A DNA stretch of 64,000 bases, from assembly GCA_002255955.1 (NCBI GenBank), contig NKIM01000007.1, forward strand, positions 62,001-126,000, written 5' to 3'. The stretch's first letter is position 1, and each line of letters starts with the position of its first letter. The notes under the pieces were generated by a model. It saw nothing but the letters and a program-made list of their open reading frames with translations, was not told where the DNA came from and searched no databases. Positions 18,141 through 28,224 of this stretch are shown here, in pieces. Both the position numbers and the translations under genes were made by a program. The stretch comes from Burkholderiales bacterium PBB2. Lineage in GTDB: Bacteria > Pseudomonadota > Gammaproteobacteria > Burkholderiales > Burkholderiaceae_C.

Positions 18141-19442
18141 ATGCCTCAGCTCCCGTTTCGCCCGCTGGCGACCACCCTTATCCGCAAGACCGTTGGGTTG
18201 GCGGCGGTCTGCACATTGAGCCTGTCTCTGATCCAGGGGTTGCTGACCTACCAAAGTGTGACGGACCGGAGCCTGTCCAGGCTTGCGGACATCGCAACAG
18301 CACAAGCTCCTGCATTCGCAGAAGTGCTGTGGACCGTGGACAGGACCAGCATCAATTTGATGCTTGAAGCTTTGCAAAAGGTTGGCGACAGCGGCTACGC
18401 CGAAGTTTGGACCCCGCGAAGCGATCCAACGGGCTACGACCCCAGGCCGGAGCAAGCTTCGTTTGATGTCTTCGGCAGCGCTGGCGATCCTCGCTTCAGA
18501 ACCACGGCAGCGTCAGTCTCGGTACCGCTGCTGCGTCCCGGCCTCGCAAAGCCCATCGGCGAACTCCTCCTCACCATCGACCCCGCGCTGGTCTACCGCG
18601 AGGTCGCCCGCGCTGCCGCAGCCGTGCTGCTCTCCAGTGCATTGACCGCCGCGCTGTTAATTGGCGTCGTCGTCTGGGTGCTGAAGCGAGATCTGCAAAG
18701 ACCGATGAGCCGCCTGAGCCAGTTCGTCGCAAGCCTCGCTGCCGACGATCTGAGCCAGACCTTGGATTTGCAACGCCCGCCAAGATCCCGCCAGGACGAG
18801 ATCGACCGCGTCGATCAAGGCTTTCGCCTTCTGCAAGGGCGCCTGGCCGAGCACATCCAAACCTTGGAAAACCAAGTCGCCGATCGCACAGCCCATTTGG
18901 AACAAGCCCTGTGCGAACTGAAGACTCTGTCCACCACCGATGCGCTGACCGGCTGCCGCAACCGCCTGTACTTCTCCCAGCAGCTGGACACCGAGCTCCA
19001 GCGCGCCCGCCGCTACGCGCGTCCCCTGTCCTTGGTGTTCTGCGACATCGACCATTTCAAGCAGGTCAATGACCAACATGGCCACGCTGTGGGAGACCAA
19101 CTGCTCAAGGCCACTGGCGAGATCTTGCGCGGCGAGCTGCGCAGCAGCTGCGGCGATTGGGTGGCGCGTTACGGTGGCGAAGAGTTCGTGCTGGTGCTGC
19201 CCGAAACCTCGCTGGACGCTGCCGCCGCGCTGGCAGAGCGTGTGCGCACGCGGATGGCCGAGTACACCGGAATCCCCCTGGCAGATGGCAGCCGCCTGCG
19301 CCGCAGCATGAGCTTCGGCGTCGCCAGCTTGCAGGTCGATGAGTCCGAAAGCGCCCTGCTGCAGCGCGCCGATCAGCGGCTCTACGAAGCCAAACGAAAC
19401 GGGCGCAACCGAGTCGTGACCGAGGCCCCAACGCAGGTGTGA
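18141..19442 (+). CDS. Membrane-bound diguanylate cyclase (HAMP-GGDEF)
   Basis: A 433-residue c-di-GMP synthase. An N-terminal membrane helix (about 15-38) is followed by a periplasmic sensor region to about 150 and a second helix (about 153-178). HAMP-like sequence and a short coiled coil come next (QTLENQVADRTAHLEQALCE), then the GGDEF domain. The active loop is RYGGEEF, fully canonical. The RxxD inhibitory site is missing: the residues five before the loop read SCGD. This enzyme should therefore escape product inhibition, unlike the GAF-PAS-GGDEF protein upstream. It sits alone, convergent with the DTW gene. Confidence 0.93.
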   Translation: MPQLPFRPLATTLIRKTVGLAAVCTLSLSLIQGLLTYQSVTDRSLSRLADIATAQAPAFAEVLWTVDRTSINLMLEALQKVGDSGYAEVWTPRSDPTGYDPRPEQASFDVFGSAGDPRFRTTAASVSVPLLRPGLAKPIGELLLTIDPALVYREVARAAAAVLLSSALTAALLIGVVVWVLKRDLQRPMSRLSQFVASLAADDLSQTLDLQRPPRSRQDEIDRVDQGFRLLQGRLAEHIQTLENQVADRTAHLEQALCELKTLSTTDALTGCRNRLYFSQQLDTELQRARRYARPLSLVFCDIDHFKQVNDQHGHAVGDQLLKATGEILRGELRSSCGDWVARYGGEEFVLVLPETSLDAAAALAERVRTRMAEYTGIPLADGSRLRRSMSFGVASLQVDESESALLQRADQRLYEAKRNGRNRVVTEAPTQV

Positions 19443-19461
19443 CGCTCGCCTCCAGCTCAGT

Positions 19462-20295
19462 TCAACCCAGGGCCGCCAACACCCGCAATCGCTGGTGCCC
19501 CTCATCGCCCTCATCCGCCGGCACGCTTTGCTTGGCGCGCAGGTAGCGGCTGCTGAAGACATCGAGGTACGCCTCCAGTGTCTGTGCCGCCACCTCATCG
19601 CCGGCCAGGGCCAGGCACAGGGCGGCCACTTCCGAGGTGCAGAAATGGTGCTCGTGGTGCGATCGGCGCAGGCGGTAACGCGAGAGTTGCTCGGGCTGCA
19701 GGCTCAGCACCGGCAGCTGGGCCAGGTAGGGGCTTTTGCGGAACATCTTGCGTGCCTCCGACCAGGTGCCGTCGAGCAGGATGAACAGCGGGCGCTTGGC
19801 TCGACCTTCCGGCACCTGGGCGGCTTCAGCCAGGATCGGCGCCAGCTCGGTCACCACCTCACGCCCCGGATCGGCAAACTCGCCCGGGAAGACCACAAAA
19901 GGCCGCCACTGCGGATCGGCCAGCAGCGCCAGCAGGCCTGGCTCCACCTGCACGCGCGACCAGACGAAAGCCTGTGTCTCGGGCAGCACGTCGGCAATCA
20001 ACCAACCGGTGTTGCTGGGCTTGAGCGCCTCAAACGGCGCCATGATCAGGCACACCGCCGCCGGCCGATGGCCTTGCGGCGGCACGCTCAGCACCGGCCG
20101 CAGATGGCACATGCAGTGGCTAGGGATCAGGCGGCAGCGCGCGCAGCGCTCGATGCGCGGCTCGCCCCGGTCCAGGCGCGGCCGGGTGTTGGCGGTGTCC
20201 GTCAGCAGGCAGGCCGCGCGCAGGCGGGCGACCGCATGGTCAGCGGGCGGCAGATCCAGCGCGGGCTCCAGATCAAAGGGGGACACAAAAGACAT
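19462..20295 (-). CDS. DTW-domain protein (tRNA-uridine aminocarboxypropyltransferase family)
   Basis: A 277-residue protein of the DTW family, related to E. coli TapT/YfiP and human DTWD1/2. These transfer the 3-amino-3-carboxypropyl group of SAM to tRNA uridine (acp3U). The signature is LLDGTWSEARKMFRKSPYL. Cysteines in CARCRLIPSHCMC form a likely zinc site near residue 60. The later part has SRYRLRRSHHEHHFCTSEVA, another family block. The N-terminal 45 residues are not conserved as far as I can judge. It converges on the diguanylate cyclase gene with 19 bp between stops. Confidence 0.88.
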   Translation of the reverse strand: MSFVSPFDLEPALDLPPADHAVARLRAACLLTDTANTRPRLDRGEPRIERCARCRLIPSHCMCHLRPVLSVPPQGHRPAAVCLIMAPFEALKPSNTGWLIADVLPETQAFVWSRVQVEPGLLALLADPQWRPFVVFPGEFADPGREVVTELAPILAEAAQVPEGRAKRPLFILLDGTWSEARKMFRKSPYLAQLPVLSLQPEQLSRYRLRRSHHEHHFCTSEVAALCLALAGDEVAAQTLEAYLDVFSSRYLRAKQSVPADEGDEGHQRLRVLAALG

Positions 20296-20458
20296 AGACC
20301 CGGAGTCTAGGGCCAGCCCCCAGCCGACCCTTTCGGGCGCACACCGCGCATCTGCGGGTTATGCCGGGAGGGTGCACCGGCTGCGCTGCTTCATACTGGC
20401 TTGAACCCTCTGCCCGCCGATGCTGGCGGATCCCGGCTCAGAGCACGACTCTTTCGGC

Positions 20459-21550
20459 ATGAATGATGCATCGCAACCCTCGGCCGCCCGAGGCCAGGCC
20501 TCGCGCAAGTTGGCAACACCACCACCGCCCCGACCGCCGGTGCTGCGCTCCGTCCAGTTCGCCTCGCGCCAGGGCATCGAACACTATTTCGCCGAGCTGA
20601 ACGCCCGCGCGCCCTCGGCGCATCGCGAGATTGCTTCCTGGGGCCGGGACCGGGCCGCGCGCCTGAACTTGGAGCTGGTGCAGGCGCCGAGCGCCCTGCA
20701 GGCCGGCGCGGCGCCCCAGCTGTTTCTGACCGAATCGCGCAACAGCTTTGTCCTGAACGTGCGTTCTCAGGACAGCAGCGCGCCGGCTGAGCGCGCGCCG
20801 CATCTGCTGGTGGGCCTGGTGCTGTCCGGCTCGGTGCGCCTGCAGATGCTGAACGAGGGCGAATGCCTGGCGCGTGCCGGTGAGGGCCTGGTCTTCAACC
20901 CGGCCGAGGTGGAGCGGGCCCAGTTCGCGGCCGATTCGCATTTTGTGGAGATCGCCCTGCCGCGCGAGCCCCTGCTGCGCCTGGGCTCCTCCCTGTGGGC
21001 CGTGCCGGGCGCCGAGGCGCCGCCTGCACGCTTGCAGCCCAAGCTCGCCCCCGGCCTGGCGCAGAAGCTGCACTTCATGGCCCAGCAGGCCAGTGGCCTG
21101 CTGCAGCAGGGCGATGGCGTAATGCCGCCCCTGCTGATCGAGCGCTGGGTGGAGATGATGGGACTGAGCTTGCTGCATGAGCAGGCCGCACTCGGCCCCG
21201 CTGCCGCGTCCCAGCCCAAGCGCCGGGAGGAGCCCCTGCTGCCGCGCAGCCTGAGCCGCGCGCTGGACTACCTCGACGCCCATGCCCAGAGCGAGATCCT
21301 GCTGAGCGATATCGCCGCAGCCGCCTGCGTCAGCGTCAGCAGCCTGCTGCGCCATTTCAACGAGCATCTGGGCCTCACTCCCATGGCCTACCTGCGCCAG
21401 CTGCGCCTGGACCGCGCCCGCGCCGAGCTGCGCCAGGGGCAGGTCGGCCGCATTGCTGAGCTGGCGCAGCGCTGGGGTTTTCAAAGCGCCGGCAAGTTCA
21501 GCCAGGCTTACTTGCGCCGCTTTGGCGAGCGGCCGAGCGAGAGCCGCTGA
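20459..21550 (+). CDS. AraC-family transcriptional regulator
   Basis: A 363-residue regulator with an N-terminal AraC-binding-like/cupin-type ligand domain (about 70-220) and a C-terminal pair of HTH motifs (about 265-363). First HTH: LLSDIAAAACVSVSSLLRHF. Second HTH: GRIAELAQRWGFQSAGKFSQ, followed by the family's AYLRRFGERPSESR. The sensor part contains VGLVLSGSVRLQMLNEGE and EGLVFNPAEVERAQF, similar to the AraC_binding_2 (OruR/FeaR-like) group. The inducer and targets are not visible. An ATG at 20420 would add 13 residues. It is not in an operon. Confidence 0.9.
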   Translation: MNDASQPSAARGQASRKLATPPPPRPPVLRSVQFASRQGIEHYFAELNARAPSAHREIASWGRDRAARLNLELVQAPSALQAGAAPQLFLTESRNSFVLNVRSQDSSAPAERAPHLLVGLVLSGSVRLQMLNEGECLARAGEGLVFNPAEVERAQFAADSHFVEIALPREPLLRLGSSLWAVPGAEAPPARLQPKLAPGLAQKLHFMAQQASGLLQQGDGVMPPLLIERWVEMMGLSLLHEQAALGPAAASQPKRREEPLLPRSLSRALDYLDAHAQSEILLSDIAAAACVSVSSLLRHFNEHLGLTPMAYLRQLRLDRARAELRQGQVGRIAELAQRWGFQSAGKFSQAYLRRFGERPSESR

Positions 21551-21786
21551 TTCAGCCCCGCCTGACGCAGGCTCCCGCCCACTGGCCCGAAATCGTCAGG
21601 CCTGTCCCGCCATCGTCAATCTGCGCGGCGCTGCGGCCAAACCCGGTTCCAACGCCCAGGCCTCGCTGCTAAGGTGAAAACCGTTCGCCAGCCCTAACGC
21701 CGCCGCATCGCGGTATCGGGTGGCCTTCACTTGCATTTCTGGCCTCTGGTTTTTCCACCTTTCTCTCTCAGCACAGCCCACGCCGT

Positions 21787-22992
21787 ATGAATACCAACAT
21801 GCCCACCTCCTCGAACCGCAAGCACCGCCTTCTGATCCAGGCCCTGGTCCTCAGCGCCGCGGCTGCCTTCGCCAGCGGCGCACATGCAGACGCGCCCAGC
21901 TACACCATCGTCGACCTCGGCGTCATCGGCAATGGCGAGTTCTCGCAAGCCTTTGGCAGCTCGCGCAACGGCAGCTTTGTGGTCGGCCGCTCGTCCGACA
22001 GCCACGACCAGGCCTATCGATGGAGCGCTCAGGGCGGCATGCAGGCGCTGGGCAATATCGACGGCCGCCAGTTCGCCACTGCCCACGGTGTCAACAACGC
22101 CGGCCTCACGGTCGGCGTGTCGGCCACCACCTGGTTCGGCACCGCCCCCTTGCCGGTGATGTGGAACCCGAACGGCAGCGTCACAGCCCTGGCCCTGCCC
22201 GAGGGCTATGGCTGGGGTGCCGCGAACGCCGTCAACAACGGCGGCCTCATCGTCGGCCGCGCCGGCTCGCAGGACGGCGACCGCGCCGTGCTCTTCAATG
22301 CCGCCACCGGCAGCAGCCAGATCATCAGCGCCACGACAGCCAACGGCAGCTTCATGACCGAGGCCTTTGGCATCAACGACGCCGGCCTGGTGGTAGGCAT
22401 CGGCACCGATCCCAGCGATCTCGCCCTGGTAGTGGGCATGGTCTACAACTCGGGCACCGGCGAGATGAGCAGCCTCGGCGCCCTGCCCGGCCAGAACTCG
22501 GCCATCAATTTCGGCGTCAGCAACAACGGCTATGTGGTCGGCTCCAGCAGCATCTACAGCAGTGACGGCAGCCCCTTCATCTGGTCGGCCAGCCAAGGAA
22601 TGAAAGCCATCAGCCTGCCCCCGAACACCTCCAACGGCTCGGGCAGCGGCGTCAACGACAAAGGCTGGGTGGTCGGCAACGCCGGCGGTGAGTTCTCCAT
22701 CCCCTTCCTCTACGCCGACGGCAGCACCTACACCCTCCAAAGCCTGCTGCCCGCCGGCAGCGACTGGGACTTCAGCACCAACACCAGCGCCTCCGCCATG
22801 GCCATCGCCGAAAACGGCAGCATCGTCGGCACAGCCGTCCACAACGGCCAGGTCCATGCCTACCAAATGACCCTGGTGTCCAGCGTGCCGGAGCCGGAGA
22901 GCTGGGTGCTGACCTTGGGCGGCCTCGGCTGGCTGGGCGTCGTCAGCCGCCGTCGCGCCAAGCCCACTCCGACAAACTCACCTCAGCGCTGA
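21787..22992 (+). CDS. Exported PEP-CTERM protein with HAF repeats
   Basis: A 401-residue surface or extracellular protein. A signal peptide is followed from about residue 40 by repeated units of the HAF type (e.g. AFGINDAGLVVGIGTD and NFGVSNNGYVVGSSS), each with a G(I/V)xxxGxVVG core, predicted to form a beta-propeller. The C-terminus has the PEP-CTERM sorting signal: VPEPESW, a hydrophobic helix LTLGGLGWLGVVS, and a basic RRRAK tail. It is processed by an exosortase that is not encoded here, and such proteins usually accompany exopolysaccharide. The start has a signal peptide immediately after it; an ATG is also present at residue 5. Confidence 0.9.
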   Translation: MNTNMPTSSNRKHRLLIQALVLSAAAAFASGAHADAPSYTIVDLGVIGNGEFSQAFGSSRNGSFVVGRSSDSHDQAYRWSAQGGMQALGNIDGRQFATAHGVNNAGLTVGVSATTWFGTAPLPVMWNPNGSVTALALPEGYGWGAANAVNNGGLIVGRAGSQDGDRAVLFNAATGSSQIISATTANGSFMTEAFGINDAGLVVGIGTDPSDLALVVGMVYNSGTGEMSSLGALPGQNSAINFGVSNNGYVVGSSSIYSSDGSPFIWSASQGMKAISLPPNTSNGSGSGVNDKGWVVGNAGGEFSIPFLYADGSTYTLQSLLPAGSDWDFSTNTSASAMAIAENGSIVGTAVHNGQVHAYQMTLVSSVPEPESWVLTLGGLGWLGVVSRRRAKPTPTNSPQR

Positions 22993-23030
22993 CCCACTCC
23001 GGGCCCTCAGAGTTCCCGATTCCTCATCTC

Positions 23031-23077
23031 GCACGGCTTCACGCCGTGCCTTCACGCCCGCAACTGCGGGCCTTTTT
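23031..23077 (+). terminator. Double hairpin terminator after the PEP-CTERM gene
   Basis: GCACGGC-TTCAC-GCCGTGC is followed by GCCCGC-AACT-GCGGGC and CTTTTT. The second stem with its T-run is a standard rho-independent terminator; the first is an extra stem. Confidence 0.8.
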
Positions 23078-23212
23078 GCGAAAGGGAGCTTGCAAAAAAC
23101 ACCCAGCCGCCCCTGAACCGGTGATTCCTGGAAAAGTGAGGCAAAGAGCGCGGCAAACGGCTGCCAACCTCGACCGCGCACCGCGAAATGGGTGTGGCTT
23201 GGAGGGGATGAC

Positions 23213-23289
<77 letters not shown>

Positions 23290-23430
23290 CCGGGGGACTT
23301 GCGACCCTTGGAGAGAAGAAAAAATCGCCGGCCTTGCACCGGCGAAGCCCGCGATTGTATAGGGGCGCTGCGGGCGAGGGCTGGGGGCCCGAGGGGCGCG
23401 CGAATCGTGGAGCAACCTGTCCCGCAGGTG

Positions 23431-23460
23431 TTCACCCGTTCACCTGTTCACCCATTCACC
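23431..23460 (-). repeat. 8-bp tandem repeat downstream of hrcA
   Basis: On the minus strand, GTGAATGG/GTGAACAG/GTGAACGG/GTGAA, begins 22 bp after the hrcA stop. It has the same unit as 15904-15931. Confidence 0.6.
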
Positions 23461-23481
23461 GCGCCAGCGGCGCCCCGCCCT

Positions 23482-24501
23482 TCATTTCTGCGACAGCGCC
23501 TGACTCACCATCCTAGACGTGATGTCCACAATCTGGATCATGCGGTCGTAGGCCATGCGGGTGGGGCCGATGACGCCCAGGGTGCCGACGACCTGGCCGT
23601 TGACCTCGTAGGGCGAGGAGACGATGGAGAGTTCCTCGAAGGGCACGACCTGGCTTTCGCCGCCGATGTAGATGCGCACGCCTTCGGCGCGGCTGGAGAC
23701 GTCGAGCAGGCGCATGAGCTGCGTCTTCTGCTCGAACATATCGAACAGGCGGCGCAGGCTGCCCATGTCGTTGGAGAAGTCCTGCACGGTGAGCAGATTG
23801 CGCTCGCCGGAGATGATGACGCGCTCCTGCTCGTCGGCCATGGCTTCGCTGCCCACCTGGACCGCTGCGCTCATCAGGCCGGAGATTTCGCTGCGCAGCT
23901 GGTCCACCTCGCTCTTGAGGCGCTCGCGCACGGCCTCGAGGCTCAGGCCGGCATAGCTGGCGTTGAGGCGGTTGCTGGCCTCGGCCAGCTCGGCCTGGCT
24001 GTGGTCTTGGGCGGTGAAGATGACGCGGTTCTGCACATCGCCATCGGGCGAGACCATGATGACCAGCACGCGGCGCTCGCCCAGGCGCAGGAACTCGATG
24101 TGGTGGAAGACGCTGGGCTTGCGCGGCGCGGTGACCACGCCGACGAAATTGGACAGGCTGGACAGCAGATGCGCGGCGCTGGCGATCACGCGCTGGGGCT
24201 GGTCGGGCTGGATCTGGGCCTCGATCGGCCGGTCATCGGGCACCACCAGGCCGGGCTGGGCGGTCAGCATGGTGTCGACAAAGAGGCGATAGCCACGCGC
24301 CGTGGGGATGCGGCCGGCGCTGGTGTGGGGGCTGGCGATCAGGCCCAGCTCTTCCAGATCGGCCATCACATTGCGGATGGTGGCAGGACTCAGCTCCAGA
24401 CCCGAGGCTTTGGACAGGGTGCGGGAACCGACAGGTTGGCCGTCCGCGATATAGCGTTCGACCAGGGTTTTCAGCAGGGATTTGGATCGCTCGTCGAGCA
24501 T
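23482..24501 (-). CDS. hrcA: Heat-inducible transcription repressor HrcA
   Basis: A 339-residue repressor of heat-shock genes, normally acting at CIRCE elements of groE and dnaK operons. The N-terminal winged-helix domain includes [20 protein letters not shown] and [18 protein letters not shown], then [16 protein letters not shown]. The GAF-like and dimerisation parts follow, ending with [20 protein letters not shown], the family's C-terminal signature. It is divergent from nadK, with only 68 bp between starts. No CIRCE inverted repeat is visible in that gap, so self-repression through CIRCE is not supported here. Confidence 0.96.
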   Translation of the reverse strand: MLDERSKSLLKTLVERYIADGQPVGSRTLSKASGLELSPATIRNVMADLEELGLIASPHTSAGRIPTARGYRLFVDTMLTAQPGLVVPDDRPIEAQIQPDQPQRVIASAAHLLSSLSNFVGVVTAPRKPSVFHHIEFLRLGERRVLVIMVSPDGDVQNRVIFTAQDHSQAELAEASNRLNASYAGLSLEAVRERLKSEVDQLRSEISGLMSAAVQVGSEAMADEQERVIISGERNLLTVQDFSNDMGSLRRLFDMFEQKTQLMRLLDVSSRAEGVRIYIGGESQVVPFEELSIVSSPYEVNGQVVGTLGVIGPTRMAYDRMIQIVDITSRMVSQALSQK

Positions 24502-24569
24502 GGCGGCATTGTAGGGACTGGCGCCCGCCTTCAGCGGACTGACATAGTGCTGTGGTGTAATTCTTCGCT

Positions 24570-25445
24570 ATGGCCAAACGTTTCCAACATGTGGCAATCG
24601 TCGGCAAACACCAGGCCCGCGGCATACGCCCGATTCTGGAGGAGATTGCCGATTTTCTGATGCGGCAAGGCCTCGATGTTTCCCTCGAAAGCGAGACCGC
24701 CCTCAACACCGGCATGACGGCCTTCGAGGCCTTGACGACCGAGGAGCTGGGCTCGCGCTGCGACCTGGCCATCGTCGTCGGCGGTGACGGCACCATGCTC
24801 GGCTTCGCGCGCGAGATGGCGCCGCATGGCATCCCGCTGGTGGGCATCAACCAGGGCCGCCTGGGCTTCATCACCGACATCTCGCTGGAGAAGTTTCAGG
24901 AAGCGCTGGCGCCGATTCTGGACGGCGATTTCGAGACCGAAAAGCGCTCCATGCTGGAAGGCTCGGTCTGGCGCGATGGCGAGAGCATCTTCGACGGCCT
25001 GGCCCTGAACGATGTGGTGGTCAGCCGCGGCGCCACCGCCAGCATGGTGGAGCTGCGCATCGATGTGGGCGACGAGTTCGTGGCCAATATGCGGGCCGAC
25101 GGTGTGATCGTCGCCTCCCCCACCGGCTCCACCGCCTACGCCCTCTCAGCCGGCGGCCCCATCATGCACCCCAGCATCGGCGGCTGGCTGCTGGTGCCGA
25201 TTGCCTCGCACACCTTGTCCAACCGGCCCATCGTGCTGCCGGACACCGGCGAGGTGCGCATGGAGATCGTGGCCGGGCGCGATGCCAGCGTCAATTTCGA
25301 TATGCAAAGCCTGGCCAGCCTGCTGCACGGCGACCGCATCACCGTGCGCCGCTCGGCCCACCAGGTCTGCTTCCTGCACCCCAAGGGCTGGAGCTATTAC
25401 GCCACCCTGCGCCGCAAGCTACGCTGGTACGAAGGGGTGAGCTGA
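24570..25445 (+). CDS. nadK: NAD kinase
   Basis: A 291-residue cytosolic enzyme that phosphorylates NAD to NADP. The [11 protein letters not shown] motif (about residue 71) is the nucleotide-binding signature. [12 protein letters not shown], the NDVVVSRG segment, and [20 protein letters not shown] are all canonical for bacterial NadK. The length is usual. It is followed after 3 bp by recN, a common pairing in betaproteobacteria, so the two are co-transcribed. Confidence 0.97.
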   Translation: MAKRFQHVAIVGKHQARGIRPILEEIADFLMRQGLDVSLESETALNTGMTAFEALTTEELGSRCDLAIVVGGDGTMLGFAREMAPHGIPLVGINQGRLGFITDISLEKFQEALAPILDGDFETEKRSMLEGSVWRDGESIFDGLALNDVVVSRGATASMVELRIDVGDEFVANMRADGVIVASPTGSTAYALSAGGPIMHPSIGGWLLVPIASHTLSNRPIVLPDTGEVRMEIVAGRDASVNFDMQSLASLLHGDRITVRRSAHQVCFLHPKGWSYYATLRRKLRWYEGVS

Positions 25446-25448
25446 ACC

Positions 25449-27200
25449 ATGTTGCGACGCCTGAGTCTGCGCGACTTCGTCATCGTGCCCGAGCTGGAGC
25501 TCGATTTCGGCGCCGGCTTCTCGGTGCTGACCGGCGAGACCGGTGCCGGCAAGTCCATCCTGATCGACGCGCTGCAGCTGGCCCTGGGCCAGCGCGGCGA
25601 TGCCGGCGTGGTGCGCGAAGGCGCGGCGCGCGCCGAGATCTCGGCCGAGTTTGACTGCCCCGCGCACCTGAGCGGCTGGCTGGACGAAGCCGGTTTTGAA
25701 TCCGAGGGCGCCAGCCTGCTGCTGCGCCGCGTGATCGACAGCCAGGGCAAGAGCCGCGCCTGGATCAACGGCAGCGCCGCCACCGTGAGCCAGCTGCGCG
25801 AGCTGGCCGACAGCCTGCTCGACATCCACGGCCAGCACGCCTGGCAAGGCCTGACCCGCCCGGCCTCGGTGCGCGAGCTGCTGGACCAGTACGCCGACCT
25901 CGACACCCGCCCTCTGGCCGCCGCATTCGCCGACTGGAAGCGCGCCAGCGAAGCGCTGGACGCCGCGCAGACTCGCCAAAACGAGCTGCTCAGCGAGCGC
26001 GAACGCCTGGCCTGGCAGATCGGCGAGATCGACCGCCTGGCCCCGGGCGCCGACGAGTGGGACGAACTCAATGCCGAGCACCAGCGGCTCTCGCATGCGC
26101 AATCGCTGCTCGACGCGGTGCGCGCCGCGCTGAACGCGCTCAGCGAGGCCGAGGACAGCACGGCCGAAGGCCTGACCGGCGACGCGCTGGACCGGCTGGA
26201 AGATGTGCTCGAGTACGACGCCCGCCTGGCCCCGGCCGTGGAAGCCCTGCGCGGCGCCCAGGCCCAGATCCAGGACGCCAGCCACACCCTCAGCGCCTAT
26301 CTGCACAAGGCCGATGGTGAACCCGGCCGCATGGAAGAGCTGGACGAGCGCGTCTCCGCCTGGCTGACCCTGGCACGCCGCTACCGCCGCCCGCCGCAGG
26401 AGCTGCCGGCCCTGCATGCGCAGTGGCGCGAGGAGCTGGCCGCGCTGGACGCCGCCACCGACCTGGCGGCCCTGCAGGCCAGCCTGGCCGCGGCCCGCAA
26501 GGCATTTGATGCCGAGGCCCGCCGCGTCAGCGCGGCACGCGCCAAAGCAGCCCCCGCCCTGGCCAGCGCCGTCACCGCCGCCATGCAGCTGCTGGGCATG
26601 AACGGCGGCCAGTTCGACATCGCCTTGCTGCCGCAGGAACAACCGCAAAGCTACGGCCAGGAGTCGGCCGAGTTCCTGGTCGCCGGCCATGCCGGCAGCG
26701 CACCGCGGCCGCTGGCCAAGGTGGCCTCGGGCGGCGAGCTCTCGCGCATCGCCCTGGCGATTGCCGTGACCACCTGCCAGAAGACCGGCACCGGCGTGAA
26801 TGCCGGCGTGGGCACCTTGATCTTTGACGAAATCGACGCCGGCGTCGGCGGCGCCGTGGCCGAGACCGTGGGCCGGCTGATGAAGCAGCTGGGCCGCAGC
26901 CGCCAGGTGCTGGCCGTCACCCACCTGCCCCAGGTGGCGGCCTGCGCCGACCACCATCTGGTGGTGGCCAAGGCCTTGCGCGGCGGCCAGACCTGCAGCG
27001 ATGTGCAGCCGGTGCTGGGCGAAACCCGTGTGGCCGAAATTGCCCGCATGCTGGGCGGCGAGCGGCTCTCCTCGGCCGCCCAGGCCCATGCCCAGGAGAT
27101 GCTGGACCTGTCGGCCCTGGACGCAGCGAACACGAACCCTTCTTCTCTCTCTTCCCCCTCTTCTCCTTCCGCCGGCAAGGCCAAGAAAGCACGTTCATGA
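25449..27200 (+). CDS. recN: DNA repair protein RecN
   Basis: A 583-residue SMC-like ATPase of double-strand-break repair. Walker [18 protein letters not shown] lies at residues about 29-46. The SMC-like coiled coils occupy about 150-370. The ABC signature [15 protein letters not shown] and Walker [18 protein letters not shown] are near residues 427 and 460. [20 protein letters not shown] completes the head domain. The final 30 residues are Ser/Pro-rich, encoded by a CT-rich low-complexity stretch unlike the rest of the gene. The stop overlaps the rapZ start in ATGA. Confidence 0.97.
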   Translation: MLRRLSLRDFVIVPELELDFGAGFSVLTGETGAGKSILIDALQLALGQRGDAGVVREGAARAEISAEFDCPAHLSGWLDEAGFESEGASLLLRRVIDSQGKSRAWINGSAATVSQLRELADSLLDIHGQHAWQGLTRPASVRELLDQYADLDTRPLAAAFADWKRASEALDAAQTRQNELLSERERLAWQIGEIDRLAPGADEWDELNAEHQRLSHAQSLLDAVRAALNALSEAEDSTAEGLTGDALDRLEDVLEYDARLAPAVEALRGAQAQIQDASHTLSAYLHKADGEPGRMEELDERVSAWLTLARRYRRPPQELPALHAQWREELAALDAATDLAALQASLAAARKAFDAEARRVSAARAKAAPALASAVTAAMQLLGMNGGQFDIALLPQEQPQSYGQESAEFLVAGHAGSAPRPLAKVASGGELSRIALAIAVTTCQKTGTGVNAGVGTLIFDEIDAGVGGAVAETVGRLMKQLGRSRQVLAVTHLPQVAACADHHLVVAKALRGGQTCSDVQPVLGETRVAEIARMLGGERLSSAAQAHAQEMLDLSALDAANTNPSSLSSPSSPSAGKAKKARS

Positions 27201-28159
27201 GCACGACGACATCCCCCTACGATGCCGCCCAAGCCGAAGCCAGCTCGGTGGTCCTGGTGACCGGCATGTCCGGCGGCGGCAAGTCGCTGGCCATGCATGC
27301 GCTGGAAGATGCCGAGTTCTTCTGCGTGGACAACCTGCCGGCCGAGCTGCTGCTGGACTTCCTCAAGCTCGAAGCCCAGCGCGGCGAGCGCCGGGTGGCG
27401 ATTGCGGTCGATGTGCGCAGCGCTGGCTCCTTGCCTCTGCTGCTGCCCCTGTTCAAGCAGCTGCGCGCCTCGGGCGTGTCCATCCGCTCGATCTTTCTGG
27501 ATGCCAACACCGAGACCCTGATGCGGCGCTTCTCGGAAACGCGCCGCCCGCACCCGCTGCGCATCGACGAGACCAGCCAGTTCGGCGAGCTGGACGGCGG
27601 CGAATCGCGCACCCGCGGCGGCCACGGTGGCTCGGACAACGGCCACCGCGCCCTGCTGGAAGCCATCGAGCTGGAGCGCGAGATGCTCGCCGCCCTGCGC
27701 GTGGAATCCACCGTGCTGGACACCAGCCAGCTGCGCCCCGCCCAGCTGCGCGCCTGGGTGCGCGATCTGGTGCTGGCGCCCAGCAACAAGCTGACCCTGG
27801 TGTTCGAGTCCTTTGCCTTCAAGCATGGCGTGCCCAGCGATGCCGACTTTGTGTTCGATGTGCGCGTGCTGCCCAACCCCTATTACGACCGCGAGCTGCG
27901 GCCACTGACCGGGCGCGACAAACCGGTGGCCGATTTCCTGCAGGCCCAGCCCGAGGTGCAGGTGATGTTCAAGCAGATCGGCGAGTTCTTGAACCGCTGG
28001 CTGCCCAACTTTGCCGCCGATCAGCGCAGTTATCTGACCGTGGCCATCGGCTGCACCGGCGGCCAGCACCGCTCGGTCTATCTGGTCGAGACCCTGGCCC
28101 GCTTGTTCGGCAAGCATGGGCCGGTGCTCAAGCGCCACCGCGAGCTGGACGCGCGCTGA
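27197..28159 (+). CDS. rapZ: RNase adapter protein RapZ
   Basis: A GTPase/nucleotide-binding adapter (YvcJ/YhbJ family) which in enterobacteria delivers small RNA GlmZ to RNase E. Walker A GMSGGGKS is at residues 23-30. DNLP is at about 45, with [19 protein letters not shown] and RPHPL at about 99-121. The C-terminal domain carries [19 protein letters not shown] and the [18 protein letters not shown] signature. The protein is 320 residues instead of the usual roughly 285. The extra length is a Gly/Asp/Arg-rich insertion at about 123-150 between the N-terminal core and the LLEAI helix. No PTS genes lie beside it in this window. Confidence 0.95.
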   Translation: MSTTTSPYDAAQAEASSVVLVTGMSGGGKSLAMHALEDAEFFCVDNLPAELLLDFLKLEAQRGERRVAIAVDVRSAGSLPLLLPLFKQLRASGVSIRSIFLDANTETLMRRFSETRRPHPLRIDETSQFGELDGGESRTRGGHGGSDNGHRALLEAIELEREMLAALRVESTVLDTSQLRPAQLRAWVRDLVLAPSNKLTLVFESFAFKHGVPSDADFVFDVRVLPNPYYDRELRPLTGRDKPVADFLQAQPEVQVMFKQIGEFLNRWLPNFAADQRSYLTVAIGCTGGQHRSVYLVETLARLFGKHGPVLKRHRELDAR

Positions 28160-28181
28160 GCGCCTTTGCTCTCGCCATGAA

Positions 28182-28205
28182 AAAAGCCCCGCATGCGGGG
28201 CTTTT
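28182..28205. terminator. Bidirectional terminator between rapZ and the TonB receptor gene
   Basis: Palindrome AAAGCCCCGC-AT-GCGGGGCTTT with A-rich and T-rich sides, between two convergent genes. Confidence 0.9.
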
Positions 28206-28224
28206 GTCTATGTGAGGCGGAAGC

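Noticed and set aside
24502-24569. CIRCE operator in the hrcA-nadK gap
   Set aside because: No 9-bp inverted repeat of the TTAGCACTC type is present in the 68 bp.
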